NCBI GenBank assembly: GCA_020633625.1
Contig: JACKDJ010000009.1
Coordinates: 1 to 64,000, forward strand
DNA length: 64,000 bases
Reading direction: 5' to 3'
Origin: Myxococcales bacterium
Lineage (GTDB): Bacteria > Myxococcota_A > Bradymonadia > REDH01
Numbering within the stretch: position 1 is the first letter of the stretch; every line of letters starts with the position of its first letter. This document shows positions 17,575 to 26,743 of the stretch, one piece after another. The notes under the pieces are model-generated. The model made no database searches. It worked only from the letters and a program-made list of their open reading frames with translations, and had not been told where the DNA came from. Position numbers and translations under genes: made by a program.

Positions 17575-18858
17575 CTACTTTCCGGGCCCAGACCAGACCC
17601 TGAGCGTGGTCAGAGGTCGGTCGTCGAGCTCGTCGATCCCGGTGTCGACGCGCGTGTGTTCGCCGGGGAACTCGGGCAAGTCCGTTTGCTCGGGCAGCGG
17701 CGTTGGTGGCGGCGTTGCGCCGCGGACGCCGCGGAGCTCGATGCGGCTGAGTCGCGCGCGAAACCGCTCGGCTGCGTCGGTGATCTGCGGCACGTCGAAG
17801 AGGGTCTCGATCGCCATCGCCCCCGGATCTTTCCACCCGCCGCGATCGATGACATCGCCGAGCGCGGCGAGGTTTGCCTGCAGGTCGTCGAGGATCCGGA
17901 TGATGCCGCGGGTCTCGAGGGCAACGACCTCGACGGTCCGGGCGGTGCTCGCGGTCCCGAGGACGCCGAAGATGAGGGCGTCCACGACGAACCGGTCGAA
18001 CGGCTCGAGCGGGGAGTTCAAGTAGAGCGTCAGCCCCTCGCCGCGTGTCGCGAGGTGGTCGCGTGCAGCCTGCGGGAGGTGGTCTGGGTCGACGAGGATC
18101 GCGCCCGCGTCGATCCACGCGGCGAGGGTGTACGGGTCCCAGTCGGAGCGGATGTAGGTCGCAGCGTCGATGCGGCAGCGGGTGGCGGTCGCGACGCCGT
18201 CTGCGGGCGCGTCGAGGCGGGCGCCGACGAGCGAGCAATCCGAGAGGTCGGCGCCGGCAAGCGCGGCGCCCGTCAGGTCTGCGCGGTCGAGTCGCGCGCC
18301 GATCAGCGAGGCGCCGGCCAGCCGGGCGTTGCGGAGGTCGGCGTCTGCGAGGTTGCACTGCCAGGCGCGCGCCGCGGTGAGGTCCGCCTCCATCGCCATC
18401 GAGCCGGCCAGGTTCGCTCCCGGCAGGTTCGCGCGGCCGAGGTCGGTCCCGACGAGCTGCGCGCCGAGGAGGTTGGCCTTGAAGAGGTTGGCGCCGGAGA
18501 GGTTGGCACCGTTGAGCTTGGCCTCGCGCAGATCGGACTGTTTGAGGTTGGCGGAGACGAGCGTGGCGCCCGAGAGGTCTGCGCCGACGAGGTTCGCGTT
18601 CGACAGGTTCGCGGCCCACAGCTTCGCGCCGCGAAGGATCGAGCGTGTGAGGCGCGCCTGCGAGAACGAGCCCTCGATCAGCGTGGCGCCGGCGAAGTCG
18701 GCGCCGCCGAGCTGGGCGCGGTCGAGGACGACCTCGGTGAGATTGGCGTCGCGCAGGTCGGCGCCGCTCAGCTGTGTGCCGGCGAAGTTCCTGGCTCCAG
18801 AGGCGTACGCCCCGAGCAGCTCGGACTCATCTCTGACGGCGCGGGGCGCCTCCCACAC
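17575..18858 (-). CDS. Pentapeptide-repeat protein with C-terminal extension
   Basis: A 427-residue protein. Residues about 20-215 are unbroken pentapeptide repeats of the A(D/N)Lxx type (for example GADLRDANLTEVVLDRAQL), which fold as a right-handed beta-helix. The remaining 200 residues form a separate, unrecognised domain with SPLEPFDRFVVDALIFGVLG and a Pro-rich stretch. There is no signal peptide. The start is GTG 18858. Pentapeptide proteins can mimic DNA or act as scaffolds; nothing here shows which. Confidence 0.85.
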   Translation of the reverse strand: MWEAPRAVRDESELLGAYASGARNFAGTQLSGADLRDANLTEVVLDRAQLGGADFAGATLIEGSFSQARLTRSILRGAKLWAANLSNANLVGADLSGATLVSANLKQSDLREAKLNGANLSGANLFKANLLGAQLVGTDLGRANLPGANLAGSMAMEADLTAARAWQCNLADADLRNARLAGASLIGARLDRADLTGAALAGADLSDCSLVGARLDAPADGVATATRCRIDAATYIRSDWDPYTLAAWIDAGAILVDPDHLPQAARDHLATRGEGLTLYLNSPLEPFDRFVVDALIFGVLGTASTARTVEVVALETRGIIRILDDLQANLAALGDVIDRGGWKDPGAMAIETLFDVPQITDAAERFRARLSRIELRGVRGATPPPTPLPEQTDLPEFPGEHTRVDTGIDELDDRPLTTLRVWSGPGK

Positions 18859-19044
18859 GGTTCACCATTGGGAACGGGACCGGTTCGGGCACTGTAGCCT
18901 CGCGACTGCGGATCGGCCAGCGGGACCGCGCGCCGCGCATCGCCGACCTCCGCGGGGTTGCGTCCACCCGCGGGACCCCTCATGTTCGGGGCGTCCGCGG
19001 TGATCGCTGCGGGCGCCCCTCGTTCGCCGGCAGGCCGGGAGTCC

Positions 19045-19404
19045 GTGGCAGAGCTCGCTGTGATCTTCGCCGTAGCGGCCGCGCTGGTTGGCCTCGGGGG
19101 GCTCGCGCTCGTGCCATGGGCGCCGCTGCTCAAGGTGGGCGGGGCGATCGTCGCCGTAGGGATCGGGTTCGGGGTGCCAGCGGGCGTGGTGTACCACGTG
19201 CTGCTCTACCGCGCGCTCGCCCCGCGCGGCGCCCTGCCGCCGCGCTGGCTGTGGAATCCGCTGGCGCTGCACGACCGGTTGCGCGCGGGCGAGCGCCGCG
19301 CCGTGCTCGCGTGGTGCTACTCGGGCGGCGCCGGCTTCGTCCTGATCGTGCTCGGCGCGTTGCTCTGCGCGGTCGCCGCCGTGCACGCCGCAGTGGAAGG
19401 CTAG
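19045..19404 (+). CDS. Small integral membrane protein, unknown
   Basis: A protein of 119 residues from GTG 19045, which has GGGAG four bases upstream; ATG 18982 or 18958 are in-frame alternatives. It has three hydrophobic segments: VAELAVIFAVAAALVGLGGL, a central Gly/Val-rich one (GGAIVAVGIGFGVPAGVVY) and a C-terminal one (GGAGFVLIVLGALLCAVAAV). A short basic loop lies between the last two. No family recognised. Confidence 0.6.
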   Translation: MAELAVIFAVAAALVGLGGLALVPWAPLLKVGGAIVAVGIGFGVPAGVVYHVLLYRALAPRGALPPRWLWNPLALHDRLRAGERRAVLAWCYSGGAGFVLIVLGALLCAVAAVHAAVEG

Positions 19405-19409
19405 GGAAC

Positions 19410-19443
19410 GCGACCGGTCGCCGGCGCGCCGGCAACCGGTCGC
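19410..19443. terminator. Bidirectional terminator hairpin
   Basis: GCGACCGGT (19410-19418) pairs with ACCGGTCGC (19435-19443). The loop between them is itself palindromic (GCCGGCGCGCCGGC, 19420-19433), so the 34 bases are one near-perfect palindrome. It sits exactly between two convergent stop codons (19404 and 19451). Confidence 0.6.
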
Positions 19444-19450
19444 GCGCCGC

Positions 19451-22400
19451 CTAGAGGATCTGCAGGAACAGCTCGTACGTGTTGCCCGTCGAGTCGCCGA
19501 AGAGCGTCACCCGGAGCGTGACGAGCTCGATGCCTGTGGCAGTGTACACGATGCTCTCGTCGTCTTCGGTGCCGTCGGAGCGGCCGAGCTCGTCGCCCGC
19601 TTCGTCGAGCAGGACGATGTCGATGTCGCCGTCGGCGTGCGTGAAGAAGGCGTCGGCGAACAGCGTGTCCCCGGGGAAGAGCAGCAGCTCGAAGTTGTCG
19701 GGGTCGGCCGGGCACGCGATCAGCCCCCCGATGAAGCCGGGGTCGACGACGTACGTGGCCGAGGCGGCGGTGTCGTCGTTCTCGAGGCGATCGTCGGACG
19801 GGCAGCTGAGCGGTGCGCCCGCGATGGCGAACGTCACGTCGTAGGTGTTGCCCGGCGTCGAGCCCGTGTCGCGGTACAGCGTCGCCCGCACGTAGTAGAG
19901 GTCCGAGGTCGGCGCGACGTACGTCAGCGTCTCGCCGTCGTCGACACCATTGGCCACGCGGAGCGTCGCGCCTTCGGCGTCGAGCACGGCGAGGTCGATG
20001 TCGCCCTCGGCGTGGACGAAGTCGGCGGTCGCCGTGAGCGTCTCGCCCTCCAGCAAGAACAGCAGGAAGTAGTCGTCGTCGCCCGCGCAGAGGTTCAGGT
20101 CGGTGATTGTCTCGTCGCCGACGATCGTCGCCGCGTCGGTGGTGTCGTCGTCTTCGAGCGCATCGGCGGCGCAGGCCGTCGGCGCGGGGGTGATCCGCAG
20201 GCGCAGGTTGTAGCTGTTGCCGAGCGTCGCGCCGGTGTCGGCGTAGACGAAGACGCGCGCGTAGTAGGTCGCGGCGGCGGGTGCGACGTAGGTCAGCGTC
20301 TCGTCGTCGGTTGACGACGCAGCGCCTGCCAGCACCGCGCCCGTCGCGTCGACGAGCTGCAGATCGATGTCGCCCTCGGCGTGAGAGAACGAGAGCGTGA
20401 GCGCGATCGTGTCTCCGGCGCCCGCTGGGAAGCGGTACCAGTCTTCGTCGTCGGCGCAGACGTTCAGGTTGTTGTAGAGTTCGGGCGGCAGCGGCTCCGC
20501 TCCGCCGAGATCGTCGTTGTTCTCGAGCCGGTCGGTCGGGCACGCCGGGACCGCCGCGACGATGCCGATGTCGAGCGCGTACCCGTTGCCCGGGGTGCCG
20601 GCGTCGTCGAACAGGTACGCGCGGACGTAGTACGTGCCGCCGACGGTCGCCGTGAAGCTGAGGGACTCGTCGTCTGTCGTCGAGACGCTCGACGCGAGCA
20701 CGACCCCGGCCGAGTCGGTGAGGGTGAGGTCGATATCGCCGGCGGCGTCGGAGAACGTCGCGTCGACGGTGAGGCGGTCGCCGGCACCGAGCTCTATGGC
20801 GTAGAAGTCGTCGTCGCCGGGGCACGAGACGAGGCTCGGGTACGAACCGGCGGCGAGTCGCCGGGCGGCGGCGCGTGAGTCGTTGTCCTCGGACGCATCG
20901 TCGGCGCACGTGGGGGTCGCCTCGATGACGCGAACGTCGAGGTCGTAGTCCGCGTGGTCGCCGAAGAGATCGAAGTTGAGCGTGACACGGAGCGTGTACT
21001 CGCCGGCGGCTGGCGCGACGTACGCGACCGCCTCGGACGACCCGAACAGCGACGCCGATGACGCGACCACCGCGCCGCTCGGTGAGATGAGGTGCAGGTC
21101 GACGTCGCCGTCGAGGGTCGAGAAGCTGACGACCGCATCGAGCCGATCGCCGGCTCCGAGCGAGACGGCGTAGAAGTCGTCGTCGCCCGTGCAGACCGCG
21201 AGGCCTCCGTAGCTGCCGGCGCCGAGAGGGTACGCGGCCGAGACGGAGTCGTTGTTCTCGAAGCCGTCGTCGTCGCAGCTCGACGGAGCCGCCGTGACGT
21301 CGAAGTTCAGCGCGTACGGCGCGCCCGGGTCGCCGAGGTCGCCGTAGAGCGCCACCTCGACGGCGTAGGTCCCGGCGCGCGTCGCCGTGACGGAGACGGC
21401 CTCGCTGCTGCCGGTGCCGAGGCTCGAGTCGAGCACGGTGCCGTCGGGCCCAAGCAGCCGCAGGTCGACGTCGCCATCTGCTGAGTCGAAGGTCGCCGTG
21501 ACGTCGAGCGTGTCTTCGGCGCCGAGGTCGATCACGTAGTAGTCGGCGTCGCCGGCGCAGACGACGAGGTCATCGTACGAGCCGTCGGCGGCGCGCGTCG
21601 CAGTCGCCTGCGTGTCGTTGTCTTCGAACGCGTCGTCGCGGCAGGTAGGCGCGGCGCGATCGATCGTGACGTCGAGAGAGTAGCTGTTCCCAGGCGCGCC
21701 GGTGTCGGCGTAGAGGCGGACCCGCAGCGCGTAGACCCCCGAGCTCGCGACGTCGAGGACGATCTCCTCGTTGTCGGTGATCGAGTTCGACGACGCGACG
21801 ACGCGTCCCGACGCGTCGAGGAGCGAGATGTCGACGTCGCCGTTGGCGTGGGAGAAGGTCGCGCGGATCGCGAGCTCGTCGCCGGCGGCGAGGGTCAGCG
21901 CGAAGAAGTCGTCGTCGCCGAGGCACGAGACGAAGCCGTCGAACGTGCCGGCGCCGAGCGGGCTCGCGGCCGCGCGGGTGTCGTTGTCTTCGAAACCGTC
22001 GTCGACGCAGCCACCGACGCACGCGGCGGCGGAGGCGCAGTCGGGGTCGGCGCAGTCGACGGCGCCGTCGCAGTCGTCGTCGGTGCGGTTTCCGCAGAGC
22101 TCCGTCGCCGTGGGGCGAACAAGCCCGTTGCCGTCGTCGCAGTCGTCGTCGTTTGTGACGTAGCCGTCGACGGGCTCGCACGACGAGGTCGCGGCGCCGC
22201 CGGCCTCACCGAAGCCGTCGCCGTCGGCGTCGGCGAAGAAGTCGACCGAGGCAGTCTCCTCGTCGACCTCGCTGTCGCAGTCGTTGTCTTCGCCGTCGCA
22301 GAGCTCGGCGGCGCCGTCGAAGACGAACGGGGCCTGGTCGTCGCAGTCGTCGCTGTTGGCGACGTAGCCCTCTGGGCGGGCGCAAGCGTTGCTGGTCACG

Positions 22401-23224
22401 TTCGGATCGCCACGCCCGTCGCGATCGCGGTCCGCGTACCAGGTACCGCTCCCGAGATCTTCGTCGATGTCTCCGTCGCAGTCGTTGTCGGCGCCGTCGC
22501 AGAGCTCCGGAGCGCCGGGGAACGTGTTCCCTTCGGCCTGATCACAGTCCGCCCCCGGCTGGTCGCAGTCGCCGACGCCGAACCCGTCGCGATCCGGATC
22601 GAAGCAACCGCCGCACGCGCCGACTGCCGGGACGCACTGGCGAACCGGCGCGCCGAGCGTGGAGCGGACGTCGCCGCAGACGAAGCCGTCGGGGCAGTCT
22701 CGGTCGGCCCGGCACTCGAGCGCGCAGAAGTCGCCGTCGTCGAGGCGGACGCAGGCGTCGAAGGCCTCGCCGCACTCGTCGTCTTCGGAGCACGGCGTGC
22801 AGAGGTCTGTCGCCGGGCGCGTGCACCCGGGGGTGCAGGCGTCGCCGTCGGCGCGGTTTCCGTCGTCGCACTCTTCGCCGGTGTCGACGACGCCGTCGCC
22901 ACACGCGGGGTTGCCGCAGTCCTCACGGCACGCGTCGGGTCGCGAGTTGCTGTTGTCGGGACCGTCGTCGCACTCCTCGCCCGGGTCGATGCGTCCGTCG
23001 CCGCACGTCGGGCTCGGCGGGGTGTCGGTCGAGGTGTCGGGCGACACGTCGGCGGCGTCGTCGGTGTCGACGCCGGAGTCAGCGTCGCCGCCACCCGCGT
23101 CTGGCGCTGTGTCGAACCGGCCGATATCCGAGCCGGCGTCGTCTTTGCCGCTGGACGAGTCCGCGGCGCAGGCTGCGGCTAGGGAGAACGCGAGGGAGGT
23201 GATGACCAGTGTCCGAGTCGACAT
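19451..23224 (-). CDS. Large lipoprotein: Cys-rich and MopE-like repeats plus seven PPC domains
   Basis: Cell-surface protein of 1257 residues with no visible enzyme domain. The signal MSTRTLVITSLAFSLAAAC ends in a lipobox, followed by an Asp-rich linker. Residues about 70-190 have two CGDGxxDxGEECDDG repeats and a Cys-rich segment. About 215-420 has three MopE-like units (DCDD...ELCDGxDNDCDG). From about 430 to the end are seven tandem PPC (pre-peptidase C-terminal) domains of about 115 residues, each starting near DD-x-E-D/N-N-D and containing GDDDFYA and a GDxDxxL strand. PPC arrays usually accompany secreted proteases, but no protease is fused here. The start was chosen by the signal peptide. 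Confidence 0.85.
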   Translation of the reverse strand: MSTRTLVITSLAFSLAAACAADSSSGKDDAGSDIGRFDTAPDAGGGDADSGVDTDDAADVSPDTSTDTPPSPTCGDGRIDPGEECDDGPDNSNSRPDACREDCGNPACGDGVVDTGEECDDGNRADGDACTPGCTRPATDLCTPCSEDDECGEAFDACVRLDDGDFCALECRADRDCPDGFVCGDVRSTLGAPVRQCVPAVGACGGCFDPDRDGFGVGDCDQPGADCDQAEGNTFPGAPELCDGADNDCDGDIDEDLGSGTWYADRDRDGRGDPNVTSNACARPEGYVANSDDCDDQAPFVFDGAAELCDGEDNDCDSEVDEETASVDFFADADGDGFGEAGGAATSSCEPVDGYVTNDDDCDDGNGLVRPTATELCGNRTDDDCDGAVDCADPDCASAAACVGGCVDDGFEDNDTRAAASPLGAGTFDGFVSCLGDDDFFALTLAAGDELAIRATFSHANGDVDISLLDASGRVVASSNSITDNEEIVLDVASSGVYALRVRLYADTGAPGNSYSLDVTIDRAAPTCRDDAFEDNDTQATATRAADGSYDDLVVCAGDADYYVIDLGAEDTLDVTATFDSADGDVDLRLLGPDGTVLDSSLGTGSSEAVSVTATRAGTYAVEVALYGDLGDPGAPYALNFDVTAAPSSCDDDGFENNDSVSAAYPLGAGSYGGLAVCTGDDDFYAVSLGAGDRLDAVVSFSTLDGDVDLHLISPSGAVVASSASLFGSSEAVAYVAPAAGEYTLRVTLNFDLFGDHADYDLDVRVIEATPTCADDASEDNDSRAAARRLAAGSYPSLVSCPGDDDFYAIELGAGDRLTVDATFSDAAGDIDLTLTDSAGVVLASSVSTTDDESLSFTATVGGTYYVRAYLFDDAGTPGNGYALDIGIVAAVPACPTDRLENNDDLGGAEPLPPELYNNLNVCADDEDWYRFPAGAGDTIALTLSFSHAEGDIDLQLVDATGAVLAGAASSTDDETLTYVAPAAATYYARVFVYADTGATLGNSYNLRLRITPAPTACAADALEDDDTTDAATIVGDETITDLNLCAGDDDYFLLFLLEGETLTATADFVHAEGDIDLAVLDAEGATLRVANGVDDGETLTYVAPTSDLYYVRATLYRDTGSTPGNTYDVTFAIAGAPLSCPSDDRLENDDTAASATYVVDPGFIGGLIACPADPDNFELLLFPGDTLFADAFFTHADGDIDIVLLDEAGDELGRSDGTEDDESIVYTATGIELVTLRVTLFGDSTGNTYELFLQIL

Positions 23225-23349
23225 CTGCGCAAACCGGGGAGGGTGTGGAATGCGCGGGCCACTACAGGCCGATGGCCGTGGGCGCAAGACCCGATTTTTG
23301 CGATCGACTGGGGTTTGGTGGGGGTCGGCCTGCGGGCGGGGGTGGTGGG
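23225..23349. other. Intergenic with partial REP module
   Basis: Contains a degenerate copy of the REP first module (CGGCCTGCGGGCGGGGG) just before the full copy at 23350. No gene seen. Confidence 0.4.
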
Positions 23350-23385
23350 CCGGCCTGCGGCCGGGGGCGAGGCGTGGCCTCGCCC
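23350..23385. repeat. REP-like bipartite palindrome, copy B
   Basis: CCGGCC-tgc-GGCCGG (23350-23364) followed by GGGCGAGGC-gtg-GCCTCGCCC (23365-23385). The second module is the same as in copy C at 26556-26576 apart from the loop, and the following TACCCGC is shared as well. Confidence 0.7.
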
Positions 23386-23406
23386 TTACCCGCTTGGTTT
23401 GGGGGG

Positions 23407-24699
23407 TTAGCGGAGGCCGTAGGTGTCTAGCCAGCGTACTAGCTGGTTGCGGTGCTTTCCCATGCGGCGGGCGAGCTCCGTGACGTTGCCGTCGCAGTCC
23501 GCCAGCGCTGCGACGAGCTCTTCGCGCGGCGGGATGAGCCGGCTGCGCGACGCGGCCAACGGCGACGACATCGTGTCTGACACGGGCCTGGAGCCGCCCG
23601 CTCGTTCGTGGAGGAACCGCGCCATTGGCTCCGGCAGGGCGCCGAAGTCCCATGGCGGGTCGCCGAGCGGGCGCAGCGAGCGCGCGACGTTCAGCAGCTC
23701 GCGCACGTTGCCCGGCCAGCTCCACACGAGCAGCGCCTCTCGGGCCTCCGGCGTCAGCGCGGTGGCGAATGGCAGTCCCATCGCGGCGGTAAGCAGGCGG
23801 GGGATGTCGGGGCGGCGCTGGGCCAGCGCGGGCAACGTGAGCGTGTGGACCGCGAGGCGGTAGTAGAGGTCCGCGCGGAACTGGCCCGAGGCGATGGCGG
23901 CGTCTACGTCCAGGTTCGTCGCGGCGATGGTGCGGACGTCCACGCGGCGCGGGGTCCCGCCGCCGACGCGCCGAATCACGCCAGACTCGAGCGCGACCAG
24001 CAGCTTTGCCTGGATCGCGAGGTCCAGCGTTCCGATCTCGTCGAGGAACAGAGTGCCGCCGTCGGCCTCTTCGATGAGCCCGGCTCGCGCGCCAGCCGCC
24101 CCTGAGAACGCGCCGCGCTCGTGCCCGAACAGCTCCGACTCCACCAGCTCGCGCGGAAGCGCCGCGCAGTTCACGTGCACGACGCGACCGCGACGCCCGG
24201 AGCGCTCGGCGAGGAGCGCCGCCGCGTGGCCCTTTCCGGCGCCCGTCGGTCCCAGGATCAGCACAGGATCGTCGGACGCAGCGATGCGGTCGATGCTTCG
24301 CTCGAGGTGCTCCTCTTCGATCGACACGGGCTCGCCACAAGGCTCGGTCGCCCGCGGGCCGATCTCGAGGACCACGAGGGTCGCGCCGACGCGGATCACA
24401 CTGCCGTGCTCCAGCGGAGCCTCGTCGACCTGCATGCCGCCGACGAATGTGCCGTTGGTCGAGCCGAGATCAACGACACGCCAGGGCCCGCCGCCGCGCT
24501 TTCGCTCGAACCTCGCGTGCTGCCCCGACGCGGTCGGGTCCTCGAGAACGACTGAGCTCGCGGAGCTCCGTCCGAGCACGGCCTCTCCGTCGCGCAGCGG
24601 GACCACGCGCACTCCGCCCCCACCAAACAGGAACAGCCGCGCGGACGCCGGCAGTTCCTTGGGGATCGCCCGAGAAGGGAGGGTGTGCTGCGTGGACAT
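23407..24699 (-). CDS. FHA-domain sigma54 activator (bEBP)
   Basis: Transcription activator that should open sigma54 promoters when its FHA domain binds phospho-Thr; 430 residues. The FHA domain (about 20-115) has VLGRSSASSVVL and VVDLGSTNGTFVGG. The AAA+ domain (about 130-350) has Walker A in GPTGAGKGHAA, a sigma54-contact loop reading GAFSGA in place of GAFTGA, Walker B in GGTLFLDEIG and the WPGNVRELLNV box. A Fis-type helix-turn-helix ends the protein (GNVTELARRMGKHRNQLVRW). The start at 24699 follows from domain content. The GAFSGA change keeps a hydroxyl at the contact position and is probably tolerated. Confidence 0.9.
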   Translation of the reverse strand: MSTQHTLPSRAIPKELPASARLFLFGGGGVRVVPLRDGEAVLGRSSASSVVLEDPTASGQHARFERKRGGGPWRVVDLGSTNGTFVGGMQVDEAPLEHGSVIRVGATLVVLEIGPRATEPCGEPVSIEEEHLERSIDRIAASDDPVLILGPTGAGKGHAAALLAERSGRRGRVVHVNCAALPRELVESELFGHERGAFSGAAGARAGLIEEADGGTLFLDEIGTLDLAIQAKLLVALESGVIRRVGGGTPRRVDVRTIAATNLDVDAAIASGQFRADLYYRLAVHTLTLPALAQRRPDIPRLLTAAMGLPFATALTPEAREALLVWSWPGNVRELLNVARSLRPLGDPPWDFGALPEPMARFLHERAGGSRPVSDTMSSPLAASRSRLIPPREELVAALADCDGNVTELARRMGKHRNQLVRWLDTYGLR

Positions 24700-24914
24700 G
24701 AAGGGGACTGGTCCGGACTGCGCGCGAACGCGCGACCTCGCGCGATCGGACGCCACTCCTGGGGCGGGTCGCAACGTCGCGGGCGGCCGCTACAGCGGCG
24801 ACCCGAGACACTAACCTTCCCGCCAGGGCGGCGACAAGCGCTGGCGCCGTTGACGGCTGGCCGACCGCTCGCAGCGCTGCTAGGATCGGCGCACTCGAAA
24901 GCCCGGAGCCGTCG
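24700..24914. other. Divergent intergenic region
   Basis: 215 bases between the activator gene and a lipoprotein gene on the other strand. It must hold both promoters. A TAGGAT -10-like box lies near 24881, but no good -35 is spaced from it. No sigma54 site was recognised. Confidence 0.4.
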
Positions 24915-26492
24915 ATGCGCCGCCTCTTCTTCCTCACGATCGTAGCCCTCCTTCCCGTCCTCGCCGTCTCCGGCGGGTGCGGCGACGACCCGACGGGGGC
25001 GGTGGTGCCGACCGCGAGCCGCGACACGGGCGGCGGCTCCCGCGACGCGGGCGGCAGCCGCGACACCGGCGGTGGAAGTGACGCGGGCGTCGCCACGGAC
25101 GGCCCGATCCAGATCGACCTCGGTGGAGGCGACGCAGTCGCGGACTCGGGGGCGGCCGACAGCGGGATCTCCGACACGACGGCGACCGACACGACGGTGA
25201 CCGACACCACGCCCGTCGATGTCCCTCCGAGCGGGCCGTTCGGCACCGTCTCTGGCACGGTCTGGGCGCCGGGCAACGCGCCGGGCTCCGTGCCGTCTGG
25301 CCAGGAGATCCCCGTCGCGGGGGCGCTCGTGTACCTCGCCACCGCGCGGCCCGGGGCGATCCCGACGCACGCGTACTGCGCCTCGTGCGTCTCGATGCCG
25401 TCGCGCGCGGTCCTGACCGACGCGCGCGGGAACTTCACCCTCACCAACTTCCGCTCCGGTCGGTACTGGCTGGTCATGGAGAAGGGCCAGTTCCGTCGCG
25501 AGGTCGAGGTCGACGTCCCCGAAGAGGCGACGCTCACGGTCGACGCTGCGACGACGACGCTACCGTCGGTCAACGATCCGACCGGCGGCATGACCACGCC
25601 GCGGATCGCCCTCGCGGCCGGGAGCTACGACCACCTCGAGGACATCCTCGGCAAGATGGGGCTGGGCTCAGTCAACACGTCGGGCATCTTTGTGCCAGAG
25701 TCCGCCGACGGGGTCTTCGACGTCTGGGGCAACGGCGGCTCGTCGGGCGCAGAGCTCGGCTCACTGCGCGATCTGGTCTCGAACCTCGACCGGATGCTGG
25801 AGTACCACATCATCTTCATCCCCTGCTCCGGCGACTCCAACACGTCTGCGCTGAGCGATCAGGCGAACCTCCGGAACCTCCGCGACTACGTCGCCGCCGG
25901 CGGCAACCTCTACGTCACGGATTGGTCGGGCGAGTGGGCCGACAACGTCTTTCCCGAGCAGCTTCAGCTAGGGGACGGCATCGGCGGCTTCCTCGGCGGC
26001 GGCAACGACACGCCCGCATCGGCGTACGACCGCGCGCGCGATCGCTGGAACACGTCCCAGTTCGGCAGCGCCGACGGCGACGCCTACGACTCACCGAACG
26101 CCGAGGCCGCCGACGCGGATCTCGCCGCCTGGCTCAACGGCCAGGTCGGCCCTACCGCCGACTCCGACCGCCCCGAGACCTACAACGCCGCGTCGTTCCA
26201 CGTCGAAGGCAACTGGAACACGATCGAGGCGACGGTCGCCGTGACCCTCGGCACCGGCGACGACGGCGAACCCATCGTCGACACCCCGCACGTCTGGGTC
26301 CGCGGCGGCCAGGAGTTCGCCCCGACCCCAAAGAAGCCGCTCACCGTGTCGTACGAGCCAGCCGGCTGCGGCCGCGTCGTCTACTCGACGTACCACACCA
26401 CCGACGACCGACACGTCGGCCTCGCCCCCCAAGAGCGCATCCTGCTGTACCTGATCATGGAGATCGGCACCTGCCGAAACCCAAAGCAGTAG
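24915..26492 (+). CDS. Lipoprotein with carboxypeptidase-regulatory-like and glutamine-amidotransferase-like domains
   Basis: A 525-residue surface protein. The signal ends in LAVSGGCGDD, followed by about 80 residues of Asp/Thr/Gly/Ser linker. Residues about 110-210 look like a carboxypeptidase regulatory (beta-sandwich) domain: FGTVSGTVWAPGN, GALVYLA, LTDARGNFTLTNF. The C-terminal part resembles the class I amidotransferase-like fold of ThuA-type proteins: EYHIIFIPCSGD, LRDYVAAGGNLYVTDWSGEW, CGRVVYSTYHTT. No catalytic triad is evident. The function is not known. Confidence 0.75.
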   Translation: MRRLFFLTIVALLPVLAVSGGCGDDPTGAVVPTASRDTGGGSRDAGGSRDTGGGSDAGVATDGPIQIDLGGGDAVADSGAADSGISDTTATDTTVTDTTPVDVPPSGPFGTVSGTVWAPGNAPGSVPSGQEIPVAGALVYLATARPGAIPTHAYCASCVSMPSRAVLTDARGNFTLTNFRSGRYWLVMEKGQFRREVEVDVPEEATLTVDAATTTLPSVNDPTGGMTTPRIALAAGSYDHLEDILGKMGLGSVNTSGIFVPESADGVFDVWGNGGSSGAELGSLRDLVSNLDRMLEYHIIFIPCSGDSNTSALSDQANLRNLRDYVAAGGNLYVTDWSGEWADNVFPEQLQLGDGIGGFLGGGNDTPASAYDRARDRWNTSQFGSADGDAYDSPNAEAADADLAAWLNGQVGPTADSDRPETYNAASFHVEGNWNTIEATVAVTLGTGDDGEPIVDTPHVWVRGGQEFAPTPKKPLTVSYEPAGCGRVVYSTYHTTDDRHVGLAPQERILLYLIMEIGTCRNPKQ

Positions 26493-26555
26493 CCCCGCAC
26501 CGCCACCCCACCGCCGGCCCCCCAAACACACCGCGACCACCATCCACGCGGGTAC
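26493..26555. other. Spacer after lipoprotein gene
   Basis: Pro-codon-like C-rich DNA leading into the REP element. No gene seen. Confidence 0.4.
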
Positions 26556-26590
26556 GGGCGAGGCCATGCCTCGCCCCGGCCGCCGGCCGG
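26556..26590. repeat. REP-like bipartite palindrome, copy C (inverted)
   Basis: In inverted order to copies A and B: GGGCGAGGC-cat-GCCTCGCCC (26556-26576), then CCGGCC-gcc-GGCCGG (26576-26590). It lies beside the REP-associated transposase gene. Confidence 0.7.
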
Positions 26591-26700
26591 CCCCCCACCG
26601 CCGCGCGCCCCCCGGCGCCGGCCGGCCCCCCACGCCGCGCGCGCCCCCGTTCCGCCGGCCGGCCCACACCGCCGCGCCTGGCGCCGCCGACGCGCCGCCG
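26583..26700. repeat. Short tandem array of CCGGCCGG modules
   Basis: CCGGCCGG recurs at 26583, 26618 and 26655, about 35-37 bases apart, each followed by CCC(C)CAC and CGCCGCGC-like DNA. It is a degenerate array of the first REP module, ending near the transposase stop. Confidence 0.5.
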
Positions 26701-26743
26701 CGCCCCCGCGCGCCGCCGCGCGCTCCCCGCGCGCCGCCGCGTA

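Noticed and set aside
22518..22535. GGGAACGTGTTCCC palindrome resembling the KstR-type operator
   Set aside because: Inside a coding region and lacks the outer T and A of the pattern.
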